Of a DNA stretch of 26,031 nt, positions 9,541 through 20,491 are shown piece by piece (position 1 is the first letter of the stretch; each line of letters begins with the position of its first letter). The notes below the pieces were generated by a model. It was given only the letters and a program-made list of their open reading frames with translations. It was not told the origin of the DNA and ran no database searches. A program made the translations under genes and the position numbers. The DNA is from Chara braunii (Eukaryota; Streptophyta; Charophyceae; Charales; Characeae), in NCBI GenBank assembly GCA_003427395.1, contig BFEA01000225.1, forward strand, positions 2,174,539-2,200,569, read 5' to 3'.

Positions 9541-10490
9541 GCAGACCCTTTTCTTCCTCCACGAAGTCGATAGATGAGTTCCACCTCTCCTGCCTGTGGG
9601 CTCTCCAAAACATGCTCTCTCAATGCCTTAATGGCCTCCGGGTCCGCCATCTCATGTGCCGCCACGATCTCCATAGCCTTACTTACGTCTGTAAGACTTA
9701 GCGACAACACCTCCACCCCGCCTTCCTCCTCGGACTCCTCCGCGAGCCTCCGCCGCTCATTCTCCGATTCCACATAGGTGAACGAGCCGGGGTTAGGCCT
9801 ATTCCGCTCGCTCCCCGGCCCCGTGTTCCGACAGGTGACAACTTCGTAGTTCCCACAGGTTGGGTCACTCAGGAGCAATATCATCGTTCCATCGTGTTTG
9901 TTGAAGATCAGGGTCTCCGTTCTGCACATGAATGATCTTCCCAGAAGGATGGGATGATCCACATCCGGCATGACGAAAAAGCACGTCCTTGCTCGCACCT
10001 TGCCAATTTCTATGATCACATTCGACGCTGTGCCGCAAAAAACTGCCTTGCAGTTAGCCCCATGCAGCACACCGTGATCCGCACGGTCGATCTCCATTCC
10101 AAGCATGAGCGCATCTCTCTCCCGGATAATGTTCATTTCAGTGCCCGTATCCATCATCGCCACGCACTTCTTCTCTTTTATTATCAAGTCCACCAATCAG
10201 CATGCCGCACTCTTCCAGTCCATTCTTGTCCCAGCTTGTGTCCATCCCACTTCCCTGGGCAGGACGACACTCAAGTGCACGTTGGGCACCAGTCTTCGAG
10301 ACAATCACCCTTTCAACTCCTCCCGGAGTCTTGGCGCGGACGCCAGAATATCCTTTAAGTTCATAAGGTCGTTATAACCTTCAAGGAGCCGGTCCACCAT
10401 CCTTTCTACGTCAAAATCCTCCTCCAACCTGACGGTGTACTTGCTTTTCCTGGGCACACCATCCTGTAGACCTGGCTCGACTCTCTCCTG
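9540..10490 (-). pseudogene. pro: Aspartic protease with N-terminal linker (retropepsin-like), inverted
   Basis: Would cleave Gag and Pol precursors. The active-site triad DTG (in MMDTGTEMNII) is at 10143-10151, and the C-terminal hydrophobic-Gly motif ILLGRSF follows about 70 residues on, as in clan AA retropepsins. The upstream ~60 codons (down to about 10308) are acidic and helical, ending in a conserved-looking LKDILASAPRLREELKG. Two in-frame TGA codons (10305-10307 and 10197-10199) separate this linker from the protease; both fit single transitions from CGA and TGG. The frame beginning at 10196 therefore has no real start codon. A 1-base frameshift near 9550 joins it to the RT frame. It lies opposite to Gag1 because of the segment inversion. 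Confidence 0.8.
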
Positions 10491-10499
10491 CGTGTTGGG

Positions 10500-12566
10500 C
10501 CGACTGCATTAGGAGGGGTTTTGATCCAGGCGGATGCCGAAGGAAAGGAGAGGCCGCTAAGATTCGAAAGTCGCACTCTTAACACGACTGAGAGGAACTA
10601 CTCTCAGTTTAAGAAGGAGACGCTTGCAGTACTTCATTGCCTAAGGATCTTTCGAAATTATGTCTTTGGCAGAAGATTTATATTAAGGGTGGACCCTACG
10701 ACACTAGCCTGCTCCTTGAAGAATTATACACCATCTGACCCAACCGTCACCCGATGGTTGACGTACATTTGGATGTTTAATTTTGAACTGGAAAGGATCC
10801 CAGGGAACAAGAACAGGGCCGACGGCCTGAGCCACGTCAACTGGGACAGCATGGATCAGGGGTCGATCGAAGACACCCCGCCAGTTGACGGGTTTCTGGA
10901 TCAAGAAGAGGATGTGCGACTCCATATAAACAAGTGGGCGTTGCGAGTACCCAATTGTGTTAGCTATCCCATATGGATAGCACCAAGAGGATATGAGCGG
11001 AAGGCCGACTTAGTCCTTAAGCCCTTTCAGGAAGAAGATCCGTGGGGAGGCAAGGACACGCAGTGGATGATGAAGTTGGCACTGGCAGGAACACATGGCT
11101 TGGTGGAAGAGGTGAGGACAATAGAGGAAGGGCCTACTCAGGTAGAGGAACATGAGCAGCTAATGGGAGGGATGTATCTGCTCACTAATATGCTCCTGCA
11201 AGGAGACTTCGACCGGAAAGGCTCTTTTTGTCATGAGGAGGATGAACTCCTGATTCCGGAAAGCCAGGATGACGAGGTCGAAGAAGGGGAGATTAAGGAG
11301 GCATTCCGGGAAGAGGAATACGACGGGATCTATCTTGAGTTGGGCCTACTTCTATCCTGTGAGATGAGGGACAGGGATGCTAGCGATAAGGCGCAGAAGT
11401 TGAGGCACCTCTACGTGGTGAGAGATGGGCATTTGTTCATAAAGCGGCAAGTTGGGAATCCCAAGCGGATTGTGTGCGGGAGGAACCGACAGTTGGACAT
11501 CATAGCGGCATTACATGATGGTATAGCAGGTGGGCACGGAGGTGTGAGTGCCACATGCGCAAAGATAAGCGAGCTCTACCATTGGGATGGAATGTTGACG
11601 ATGGTCATCAAGTACTGCCAATCCTGTGTACCTTGTCAGGAAAGGTCGACGCAAAGGCCGGGAGAGCCCCTGCACCCAAGGTTGGAAAGGGAAGTGGGTG
11701 TGGTTGTACACCTGGACCTGTTGTTTATGCCAATGGGGGAAAATGGGTGCAACTACATCTTCGATGCATGCGACAATCTCACCGGGTTTGTAGACGGGCG
11801 GGCTATCCGGACGAAGACTGGCCCAGTTTTGGCAAACTGCATCGAGGAGTATTACCTGCGCTATCGTTTTGTCAAGGAGTTCGTGATGGACCGGGGGTCG
11901 GAGTTTACCTGTAATGAGGTACGGACTTTGCTTGCAGGGTATGGGGTAGTGGCCAACTACACTACGGCCGCGCACCCTCAAGCTAACGCTCCTGTGGAAA
12001 GGGGGCAAAGTACCATCACGAATCTCTTGGCTAAATGGACAGAGGGCAAGCCTGGTCAGTGGCCGAAATTCATGTGAGCGGCTTTCTTCGTGGAAAATAT
12101 TACGGTGAAGAGGACTACCAAGTATGCGTCAGCCACGCTATGGTATGGGAGGCACGCCACCTTCCCTATAGAAAGCTTCATGAAAGCGTGGAGGCGCCAG
12201 GAGTTGGAAGTAAACCTGACCTTCGAAGAACTCCTCGACATCCGGGCGCGACAAGTAGGAGCGGCCGAGGAAAGATTGCGAGAGGCTGCTGGTCAGGTAG
12301 AGAGAAGCCGCATGGAGGATAAGATGAGGTGGGATCAAATGGCGCGAGTGCGGAAAGAGCCCTTGGCAGTGGAAGATAGCGTGCTTTTATACGACTCATC
12401 CCTGGAAAAGTAGTGGTCACGAAAACTTGACAAAAGATGGTTGGGGCCCTACAGGATTGTGCGATGCGGCGAGTTTGGGGCGTACCAGATCGAAGAGCTA
12501 AACGGTACGGAATTGAAAGATTGGGTATCCGGGACGAGGCTAAAGAAGTTCGTGGCCAGGGAATAG
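10500..12566 (+). pseudogene. pol: RNase H-integrase part of Pol, broken
   Basis: Begins within RNase H at GPTALGGVLIQ, just after the missing first catalytic Asp, through FESRTLNTTERNYSQFKKE and IPGNKNRADGLSH. A ~190-residue acidic linker follows, then an HHCC zinc-binding domain (LHDGIAGGHGG ... CQSCVPC). The integrase core has D in VHLDLLF, D in VMDRGSEF and E in PVERGQ, spaced D-x57-D-x35-E, which is the canonical retroviral-type spacing. The C-terminal domain has a WLGPYRIV motif (GPY/F-type) and ends at TAG 12564-12566; there is no chromodomain. In-frame stops at 12075-12077 (TGA) and 12411-12413 (TAG) fit TGG and CAG codons mutated by single transitions. It would degrade template RNA and insert the cDNA. 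The upstream half of Pol is inverted, so this could not be made as a fusion. Confidence 0.88.
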
Positions 12567-12784
12567 GTAAAGCCGCAACCCCTCCCAGTAACTGCGATCC
12601 CTCCCAGGATAGACTCTCGTCCTAAGTATTGCATGCCATGATTGAAAGCGAAGAAAGGCTTGATATGTCTGAAAATTTGGGTGTATATTTGCTCTAAGGA
12701 CTGCTGAAACCATATGTTGATCCTGTCGTGTGCCTGTCTGTCTCGTTTCGTCTGATGTGCAGGTCTGACTTTTTGAAGGCAGCC
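12567..12784 (+). other. Spacer between integrase and second Gag-like ORF, with splice-acceptor-like site
   Basis: 218 bp without a coding frame. Its right part is pyrimidine-rich (tgcctgtctgtctcgtttcg) and ends in gatgtgcag at 12762, 23 bases before the ATG of the next ORF. This is a good match to a plant 3' splice site. A spliced subgenomic RNA joining an LTR leader to this acceptor would allow the downstream ORF to be translated. No matching donor can be assigned with confidence. Confidence 0.45.
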
Positions 12785-15620
12785 ATGCAGAGGGGCGGGC
12801 GGGGCACACGGCCATGACAGAGACCTCTCGGGGCATCCGGAGGGGAGGAGCAGCACGGGCCCTTCAGGAGAGAGCTTACACCCGTGTTTGATGACGACAA
12901 TATCGAGTTTTTCTTGGACGCCTACCGAGAGCATGCAACCCGGAGAGGATGGGACGTGTCTGAGAGGGTGCGTCACTTGAGGGGAGTTGGGAGGTTCGAG
13001 GGGCCCATTGCCCAGATCATAGAGGAGGCCCTGACATGGTCGGAGGTTGAGACAAGGATGCAGAGACTGAGAGTCTCACCTTTGGGGAGTGATGGGCTGC
13101 CTATTCGCTTGGAAGAAGGGAACGTGGAGGAATTCATCCCGGCATACGAACGGTATATGAGCGATCAGGGGGCTCCGAGGGATGAGTGGGTACAGGCACT
13201 GCTCCTTTGGACCAGAGAGGTGGAGCGCCCGCTGGTAAGACAGATCCGGAGGCGGGCACAAGATTGGGAGGACTGTCGGGCTCAGTTGAGGGTGGCGTTT
13301 CGGCGACCGGAACCAGAGAGGCCAGAACCGAGGATTGATAGAAGGCAGCGAAGCAAGAGGCTAAGAGATTTGGAGGCAAGGGAGCCAGTGACGTCAAGAG
13401 GTGGCCGGAAGGCCCTGGCACAACGGGAAGGAGGACAAGCAGGGTCGGCTAGGGCAAGCGAGTCCTTCCTTACTTGTGGCCTCAGGCAGGTGGAGTTCCA
13501 CCAAGTTACAGAGGATGACCTACTGGGGCCCTCGCCACAGGCATCAGAGCAGAGGGAGAGCGAGGTACCAGCAGCGCCTTTCAGGAGTTTGGAGGCCCAC
13601 TTGGACGCGTCCCAATGGGAGGCCCCTTCAACAGGAGAGAGTCCTACGGACCCATTAGGAAGGGAGCAGACTCGCCTAGAGCCTGAGGCGGAGCCACTCA
13701 GATTGAAGGGGGTAGGTGCTGAAGATGTCATTGTGGTGGAAGGTGACACTCCCCCTGATTCCCCAGCTCGAGCTCAGACACGGCGGTCCTGGCCAGAGGG
13801 CGTCGTGGAGCCTGACAGCCAGGAGGCCCCAGTACCACCACCAGAGGCCACTATGTTACCCAGGGAGGAGGTTGAGGCGAGAGGGTCAGTGGAGGGGTGG
13901 AGGACGGAGCCCCGCCTGGTTGTGGACTCACGCTTAGCCTCGCACGCAGCCGAGCACCCTGACATTGAGGAGCCCAGCCTGGTAGGGCCATCATCGGGGC
14001 CAGCGGGTACTGAGTTAGGGGAGGGTTTGCAGGCTGCGACTGGGGAGGTCGCGGAGGCAGGCACAGGAAAGGAGCCAGACAAAGCCGCCCGGGCAAAGCG
14101 TGCTAGGGTACGAGCTCGCCTTGAGGAGATACATGAGCGTAGGGACAGGATGGAGGCTGCAGGGATAGCGCCAAGGCCACCAGTCGCCCCAAACACAAGT
14201 GAAGAGAGGATTGACGAGTTATGGGCCAGATATGAGGGACGGAGAGAGGCAGCTCGCCAGAGGGCACGAGAGGCGGGCCAGGCGATTGAGGGTGCGGACG
14301 AGGCGATAGAGGTCGGGGAGCTGGGTTTTGCCGCCACTAGAAGGGCTATCGAGTGGGTGGACAAGGAGATAAAGCAGACATTCATCGAGGCCTTTCAAAG
14401 GTACTCCCTGCTTAGTGACGAATTGGCCCTCAGGAAAGACGAGGTGGAACAGCTGACTGCCCAACTCGCAGAGGGCCGAGAGCAGGGCCAGACAAGCTCG
14501 CTTGGAGGCGAAGGAGGCTGAGTGGAAGGCAAAGCTCAAGGAAATGGCGGCCGCAGTGGAAAGGCTTACCGCCACCAAAGTGATTGATTGGACTGAGCAG
14601 AGCAGGTACAGCATCCAAGGCAAGCAGGTGCGAGGGCTGTTTGGCCAAGAGGAGGCAGCAGAGGCATCTCGACAGGAAAAGTTGGGGAAGGTATTTCTGG
14701 ACCCAGCTGAGGCAGAGGTAAGGAAGGAAGCCAACAAGGAAAGCTTTGAGTTCAAGGCTCCCACTGAGCTGGCTTCACAGCAGGAGGCCGCTACTTCGGC
14801 AGATGCTCCTAAGGAGGTGCTGACCCAAGAACCCCAACCTGCATCAGTAGGAGAGGGGGAGGCAGAGGAGTCACTGGCAATCCTTCTGGACGTACAGGAG
14901 GGGGCACTCACTAGAGCGGTGGGGTCTCCACAGCCGGAGGCACAAGGGGAGGAGCCATCACGCTTGGACGAGTTGGTTGCTGCCATGGAAGTGGATATGC
15001 CGCCAGAGAGGCCTCAGGGGCTGGAGGCCCCAGAGCACGAGCCAAAGTTGGAAGAGTTGAGGGTACAGCTGGGCTCGTGGGCCACTGGGACCGATTCGGG
15101 AGGACCGACTACTGAGCAGCGGCAGCAGGAGGCCACGAGCCAGCCTACTAGAGTCACTACTCCCTAGGCTCTGGGGCCCAGAGAGGGGGAGGAGGAAGCC
15201 ATATTGGAGGTAACCCATGAGGGCCGGCCACTGAGATTGGATACCCCTGAGTACCAACCCGAGAGAGAGATGCAGCATCGGGAGTCAAGTGCCCACGGAA
15301 TCGAAGGGGGAGCTGAAGGACCGTGGCACCTGCCTCAGAGTCATGAAATGGGCAGGGAGACAAGAGGAACGCCTCCGTTGTCAAAAACCCAGAAAAAGAA
15401 GAAGAGATTTCAAAGGAAATTGGGGGCTATGCGTTTCTATTTTCTGGACGGAGTGCATAGGGCCCTAGACTGTCCTAAGTTCCTAAAGGACAAGGCTGAG
15501 GTGCGGGTTACTGAGGAAGATGGCAAGATGTATGATAGACAGGGCCGAATGGTAGAGAGGGCTTCGGACGGGGATCGAGCCCAGTTGTATAGGCAAAACC
15601 AGGAGGAGATGAGCGAGTGA
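12785..15620 (+). pseudogene. Second Gag-like polyprotein in the env position, broken
   Basis: A ~945-codon frame that differs clearly from Gag1. ATG at 12785 is chosen; the open frame from 12884 starts at GTG (Val), not a methionine. A TGA at 12815-12817 follows ten codons in. Residues ~40-180 form a helical Gag-type domain (FFLDAYREHATRRGWDV, EGNVEEFIPAYERYM, WEDCRAQLRVAFRRP). A long acidic, Pro-rich region follows. Next is an Arg/Glu/Ala-rich coiled-coil stretch (about 14090-14600), crossed by a one-base frameshift near 14485. After a TAG at 15165-15167 the frame continues to a basic KKKKRFQRK patch, then a decayed CCHC-type knuckle (FYFLDGVHRALDCPKF): the His and last Cys remain, the first two Cys are lost and one residue is missing. 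It would be a nucleic-acid-binding capsid protein. It may be a native third ORF or a captured gag. Confidence 0.75.
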
Positions 15621-18599
15621 GGGGCTGGTTTGCCTATACGCCGGTAGAAGTGAGGTGTTTTCTGTACATAGAAAGAGTAAAGTCAAGGGCATAGGGTATC
15701 ACGAGTCAGATACCTGTATCTTAGGGTGTTGTGTGCGACAAAGGACCAATGTACAATAAGGTTTTGAGGTTCTTTTCGCGTTGTGATCCAAGGACTGAGA
15801 CTTAGCTGTGTGATACTTAGGACACCTAGTTGTATTGCGTTTTGTTTTGAGATCACAGTCTACCTACGAGTGGTGTGAGAATAAGTAACATTAAGGGTAT
15901 GAACCCACTGGATATGAGAGAGGACAGAACACTTGAGTATTGATATTGAGTTTTGTGAGGTATTCCATTGTTGGGTATATACTGAGTGAGGTTTTGAAAC
16001 TATTCCCCTGTGTATGACGATCACTCTCACTCTCACATGTGTGGCTTCCCGATGTATGATGATTTGTGTGGAATTTGTGTGACAAACAGCTCATATGCTT
16101 ATGCCTTGTGAGTAAATATAAAACTTTCTACTCTTCGGTATACTCGCGCAATCTGCCTGGGAGCAGATGCTAGAACCGAGTATAAGGAGAGGGAACGCAG
16201 TTTGTTTTCGTGAGACAAGTTGCAAAAATCTAAAGCGGGTCTATGAGTCCTTGGGACTCGAAAGCTTATCATGGCAAATGTTTAAGTATCTAAATGGTAT
16301 TAGGGACCCATAAGTTGGCCCCTTGTGTTGTACTATTGCCATGATTGAATTGTACACTATAAATTATTTGGGAGACTTATCTTCAGAAAAGGAAGATGTT
16401 TTACATAGGTCATGTGAGGACCCGTCCTAAGGAAGAAAGGGATGGTTGACAAACCTATTGAGTGAAACCTCCCCCATAGGGAGGATAATTAATAGACATG
16501 ATGGCATGAAAAGTTGGGTTGGTAAGATGAAAGACTGACGAAAGGAACCATGTTTTAAATGGCCACTCGATGAAATTCCTTGAGAATGTCGCGAAAAGGT
16601 TTGCTTTTGAGAGGTGTCCCTGAGGTGTGTGACCCTCCTACCCTGATCAAGTTAGGGAGTCACAGCCTGGTGGATCTGGCGGTGCCCTATGGTTGTGAAT
16701 GTGGAGAGGTGGCCATGCCCCCACTGTGTTGTCCCACGGGGAGCTGGTAAATGCCTGTCATGTGTGACAAGCCCATGCGCAGTCCCGCAATAGGCTTGTG
16801 TTTGTTGCGACGCACCGCCCGACCACTTGTGCTAACCTCATGACACATAAGGAAGACCAAACTAAACGGTTAAGTTTTAGCACCACTAGGGCACAACCCC
16901 TAGGGATGGCCGCGGGTCGGCACAACCTGGCCACGGGCCCAAGTCTGACCACAGGAGTAAAGACTTAAAGGATGTGGCCGCCCGGGAAGGTTTTACCCCT
17001 GTGGAACGGCCTGCGATAGGAGTCGAGTCATAAGAGTTTTTTTAGGGAAGTCCTGATTGGGTACTTATCAGGAGAAAGCCTATCGTAGCGCAACCTGCGA
17101 GGGCACTACCGCTAGAATAACAACACGGTGGGCCGTAGATCTGGCCTGAACAACCAGACTATGGTCGGCCAAGATGGAGACCTAGCTCTTTCGTACTAGC
17201 CTGCGGAAGCTTTTGAGAGAGAGTCAAGGACGCATATAACTATGTGTCTAATTGTGAGAGGTTTCTTGAGAGAAAGGCAAAAAGTCTTCAAAGGTCTCGG
17301 TTAGGGTCCGCGTCCCCAATTATGGTCCTGCTTACCAGGAAAGGGCTGGGGACACCCAACGAGAGGCCGACGGATGTCTAGGACAAAGGGACGAGGGTGG
17401 GTATGAGGGCCTTTTTGAACTTATGCTGTAGTACTGATGCGTAGTACACCGGCGTCCTAGTGTCAGGACAATGGAGACCCAGGTTGAAACCCTGGCAGCA
17501 TGAAGTTGTGTGGGCATGGACCGCTGGGGGCCTCAAACCTGAGTCTGTCGGCCGATCGGATTGGTTCCTTCTCGTCATCATTTTTGATGTGTGGATGGAT
17601 TGATAGCTTTTTTGATCTTGCGAAGCGACGGGGACGTCGCTTAATATAGTCCGGTAGGTTGTCGGCGTGAATACCCTGACAGGGGTATTCGCCCTGGGTT
17701 TTTGCAAGTGACAGAGGGGCCGACGGTCCAGGCCTGTGTGTTCAAACGGCTACCTGTGTATGGGCTAAGGTTGTTAATAGGAAGGGTGAGTGGGCGCGCA
17801 GTTTCAAGGCGCACGTGTGATTTTGCCCCTTTGATTGTACCACTGATGTAGACGTCCGACCTGACTTTGCGCCCTCAATTAGGCCGAAGGTTAGTAGGCT
17901 GACCCTTGGTTGCCCTATCTAACAGGCGGCAGGATTGGTAGGGGGGGGGGTGGTACGTAGGGCGGCATGGGAACGCAGCGGCAGAGCGCTTATCTATAGG
18001 CGGGAGTGAGCCTTCAGGCGTGTGCCAGCCTTAGGCGCCAGATTGTACCACTTCATATGGGATTCAGCGTCTGCTGATCCCAGGCTGGGGCTTAGCCCTA
18101 TAGGTTACGACATCGGGTTACTCCTACGACGGTACAGGGATCTAGGGCGACGACCAGCGGTGATGGAACATCGGAGCGGCTGAAGATGCCTAGGGGTTGA
18201 GGGCCCGACGGGGCTATCCCCCTTGGTTTTGTTGTCGGCCCATCCGTAGGCCGGTCGGCGGAACTGAAAGTGACACTGGCGGTCTCCCTTCCCCAGAGCA
18301 CCGGTCTCCAACGATCGTATTTTTATTTTTACCTTTATTTTATTTTTCTTTAGCTATTTTTAGTTGTCGGTCCCGGGGCACGGCGACAACGCTGGTACCG
18401 GAGTTGCGTGCGGGGACCAGCGGGCGTGGTTCAATTGATACGCCCCTGAGCTGTTGAAATTGCGGGTTGAGGAGTCCAACGAACACGTGGGCCTGTTGGG
18501 TTAGCCCACAAGGCGGAAGAAACCTGGGTGGCGGAGGCCCTCCGCGGGTGCACCATCCGCCAACCACGGTCAGCTGTGTGAGATTTAAATAGGAGCGTG
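15621..18599 (+). other. Non-coding tract after the second Gag
   Basis: About 3 kb without a credible coding frame; the open frames are short and look random. The first ~600 bases are A/T-rich with taaatataaaa near 16113-16123 and a purine-rich aaggagagggaacg at about 16184-16197 that could be a relic polypurine tract. Around 16840-17040 the sequence turns G/C-rich. A G10-11 run lies at 17940-17951, and a T-rich stretch ending in ctttag at 18324-18353 resembles a splice acceptor. I recognise no gene or RNA. Confidence 0.5.
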
Positions 18600-18695
18600 C
18601 CCGGTTGGGACCCGCAGATAGTGAACCATGCCTAGGCACAGCAGGACGGGAGACTGGGGCAGCGGCTGCNGCAGCAACACTGACTGTGCGCAGCC
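18600..18695 (+). repeat. Degenerate ~95-bp direct repeat, copy 1
   Basis: Matches 19052-19143 at about 70-75% by eye, sharing gttgggaccc, a tgggcacagc-type motif, ggctgc-gcagca and actga-cgtg. Three Ns (18670, 18696, 18709 and one at 18714 just beyond) make this part less reliable. Confidence 0.55.
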
Positions 18696-19051
18696 NTTCA
18701 CATGGAACNCTTNGCCACATCTGCCTTCAAAGTTCCTATCTGAGTTTTGCTACTACCGCCAAGATGTGCGGCGGGACTTGCTTCGCCTGGGATCACGCTG
18801 CAAGGATTGCGGGCCCCGTGCCCTTCCACACTTCCGGACAGTCGAGCATAGGCCGCACACCCGGCATCGTGGGACCAACAAAGTACCAACCCGCTATTGC
18901 CGCAGGCACGTAGAGCCCCGTCCTATCTGAAAAGGGTACAACAGTGTGACGCGAGCCATGCCCAAGACCTCGAATTGTCCAGTCCCAATTTTGCATATTT
19001 TTGCAGGTTTGCATATTTTTATTGCAGATTTGGGGTTACAGTGTGACCATA

Positions 19052-19143
19052 CCCTGTTGGGACCCAAAGGAAGGAGAAAACTGTGCTTGGGCACAGCGGG
19101 GAAGGGTGGTGGCTGCAGCAGCACTGACCGTGTTCAGCTGCCC
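19052..19143 (+). repeat. Degenerate ~95-bp direct repeat, copy 2
   Basis: Second copy of 18600-18695, about 450 bp downstream. Between them lies unique sequence with a short local duplication of tttgcatatttttgcag near 18990-19027. No function is evident. Confidence 0.55.
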
Positions 19144-19174
19144 ATTCGGGAACCCTCCCCCTTTCTGCTGTCTG

Positions 19175-19248
19175 ATTCTTATTATTATTCTTATTATTAT
19201 TGCAATTATTAATACTACTATTATTATTATTATTATTATTATTATTAT
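19175..19248 (+). repeat. (TTA/ATT)n microsatellite
   Basis: Mostly ATT triplets with interruptions, ending in an uninterrupted run of about ten units before gatcc. Frames through it give isoleucine runs and are not genes. Confidence 0.9.
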
Positions 19249-19323
19249 GATCCTACCCTTTGGTTCCAATAGGGACGCGGCCCAGGCACTGGTTCAGGGG
19301 CTGGCAAAAGTACCAATGGGGCA

Positions 19324-19447
19324 ACTCAGTTGGTACACATGGGACTGCTGAAATACTCAGCTGGTACACACGGAACTACTGAAATACTCAGCTGGTACAC
19401 ACGGGACTGTTAAAATACTCAGTTGATACACATGGAACTGTTGAAAT
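19324..19447 (+). repeat. Four tandem 31-bp units
   Basis: Units at 19324-19354, 19355-19385, 19386-19416 and 19417-19447 each begin actcag(t/c)tg and end gaaat or aaaat. They differ at a few positions, mostly transitions. The period is exactly 31 bp with no indels. Confidence 0.92.
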
Positions 19448-19822
19448 ACAGGCCCTAGTTCGAGTCCAGATGCAATCAGGGGGACCGAATAAGTTAAGTT
19501 TGGGTTGCTTGGGCCGGTCTCGGACGAATGTGCCCTCTGTCACATAAGCTGTGGCCAGCCCCTGATGCATGTAGGCAGCGGGCCTGGCTGGGTTCATGTG
19601 CAGAAAAGGGGAGTTTGACTAGTTCAAGGTGGAGAGGCCGAGAGCGCACTGTACAGGCTCGGCCATAATAAGGTATGATCCAACGGGCCACGGGTGAATG
19701 GAACTTTCAGTCTTTGAAGCCTGTCGGACCGGCTGGTAGGAGGACACTTGAGCTCAGAGGTTAGGAGGAGTCTATGGCAAAAGAGGACGAAGACGAGAAG
19801 GCGAAGACGTAGGAGAGGAGTG

Positions 19823-20081
19823 AGATATGGCATGGCAAATAGCTCATATCTCGCCCGTTTCTTAGCGGAATCGGGCGAGTGAGGGACAGGTCTCGGGGTT
19901 TTCAAGACTGGCGACCCCAAATCTGTAGTCAGATTTGTACGGAAAGTAGTAGGATAGGAGGAAGAATGAAAACAGAGTGCACGGTGGATACGGGTGACTG
20001 GATATGGCAGGGAAGAGAAACTCCTATCTCGTTCGTTTCTTGACAGAAACGGGCCAGTGAAGATGCGTTTCGGGGGTTTTC
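19823..20081 (+). repeat. Pair of imperfect ~80-bp direct repeats
   Basis: Copies at 19823-19902 and 20001-20081 share gatatggca, tatctcg, cgtttctt, gggc-agtga and cggggttttc. In copy 1 the cgcccgttt...aatcgggcg part can form a hairpin around cttagcgg. About 70% alike. Function unknown. Confidence 0.5.
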
Positions 20082-20491
20082 GCACGTTGCGAGGGTGATG
20101 GCGAGGCTATTTCTTGTGCTAGGCTAATAGTTTGGCCAGTGTAGGCATTAGGGGCTGCGCGATGTGCCGGTAAAGGCAAGGAGCAAAACAATGGGATCAG
20201 GCTGTACCTTCCCATGATCTAGGGGAAGGCCCATTCTCTTTTGCCAGTTGGTGATAAGAGTATTAAGCAGTATATTCTGTCATCAAGCTTCTGCAGTTAC
20301 TCAACGTAAGTCCACTGCTGCTTACCGTTCATTGAGGTTGAGGTGATGACCAGCGTATTGCTCTGAGGGAGTTGCCCTTGTCAGATTCGGGGGTGTCTGC
20401 TTGAGGTTCGTGGTTCTGCATATCTGCGTTACTCATCATCGTGATGTCGCAGGAAGTCACCATCCTCCTGGCAGTCAACTCCGCGTGACCA

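Larger units (their letters stand above)
8185..10500 (-). other. Inverted protease-RT segment of Pol
   Basis: Between plus-strand Gag1 and plus-strand RNase H-integrase, about 2.3 kb of Pol lies on the minus strand. Reading it from 10500 down gives a short linker region, protease, then RT up to the RT/RNase H junction. Flipping it restores the standard order with no large gap: Gag1 ends at its left edge, and the minus-strand reading stops at its left edge just before the RNase H start that resumes at its right edge. Both ends have short AG-rich sequence (agagagcg on the left, ggagagagtcg on the right minus strand), enough only for microhomology. Exact breakpoints are uncertain by about 15 bp. 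Confidence 0.85.

Noticed and set aside
12414-12566. Chromodomain at the integrase C-terminus
   Set aside because: The tail ends shortly after the GPY/F-type motif and shows no chromodomain aromatic cage pattern.
12884-12886. Start codon for the second Gag at 12884
   Set aside because: The codon is GTG in a eukaryotic frame; an in-frame ATG lies at 12785, followed by a TGA that fits a mutated CGA.
12785-15620. Envelope-like glycoprotein
   Set aside because: No signal peptide or membrane segment; the product is hydrophilic, coiled-coil-rich and has a zinc-knuckle remnant, so Gag-like is the better reading.
18197-18930. Plus- and minus-strand ORFs around the N-containing 18.6 kb region
   Set aside because: Frames overlap on both strands, contain undetermined bases and degenerate repeats, and match no protein I know.
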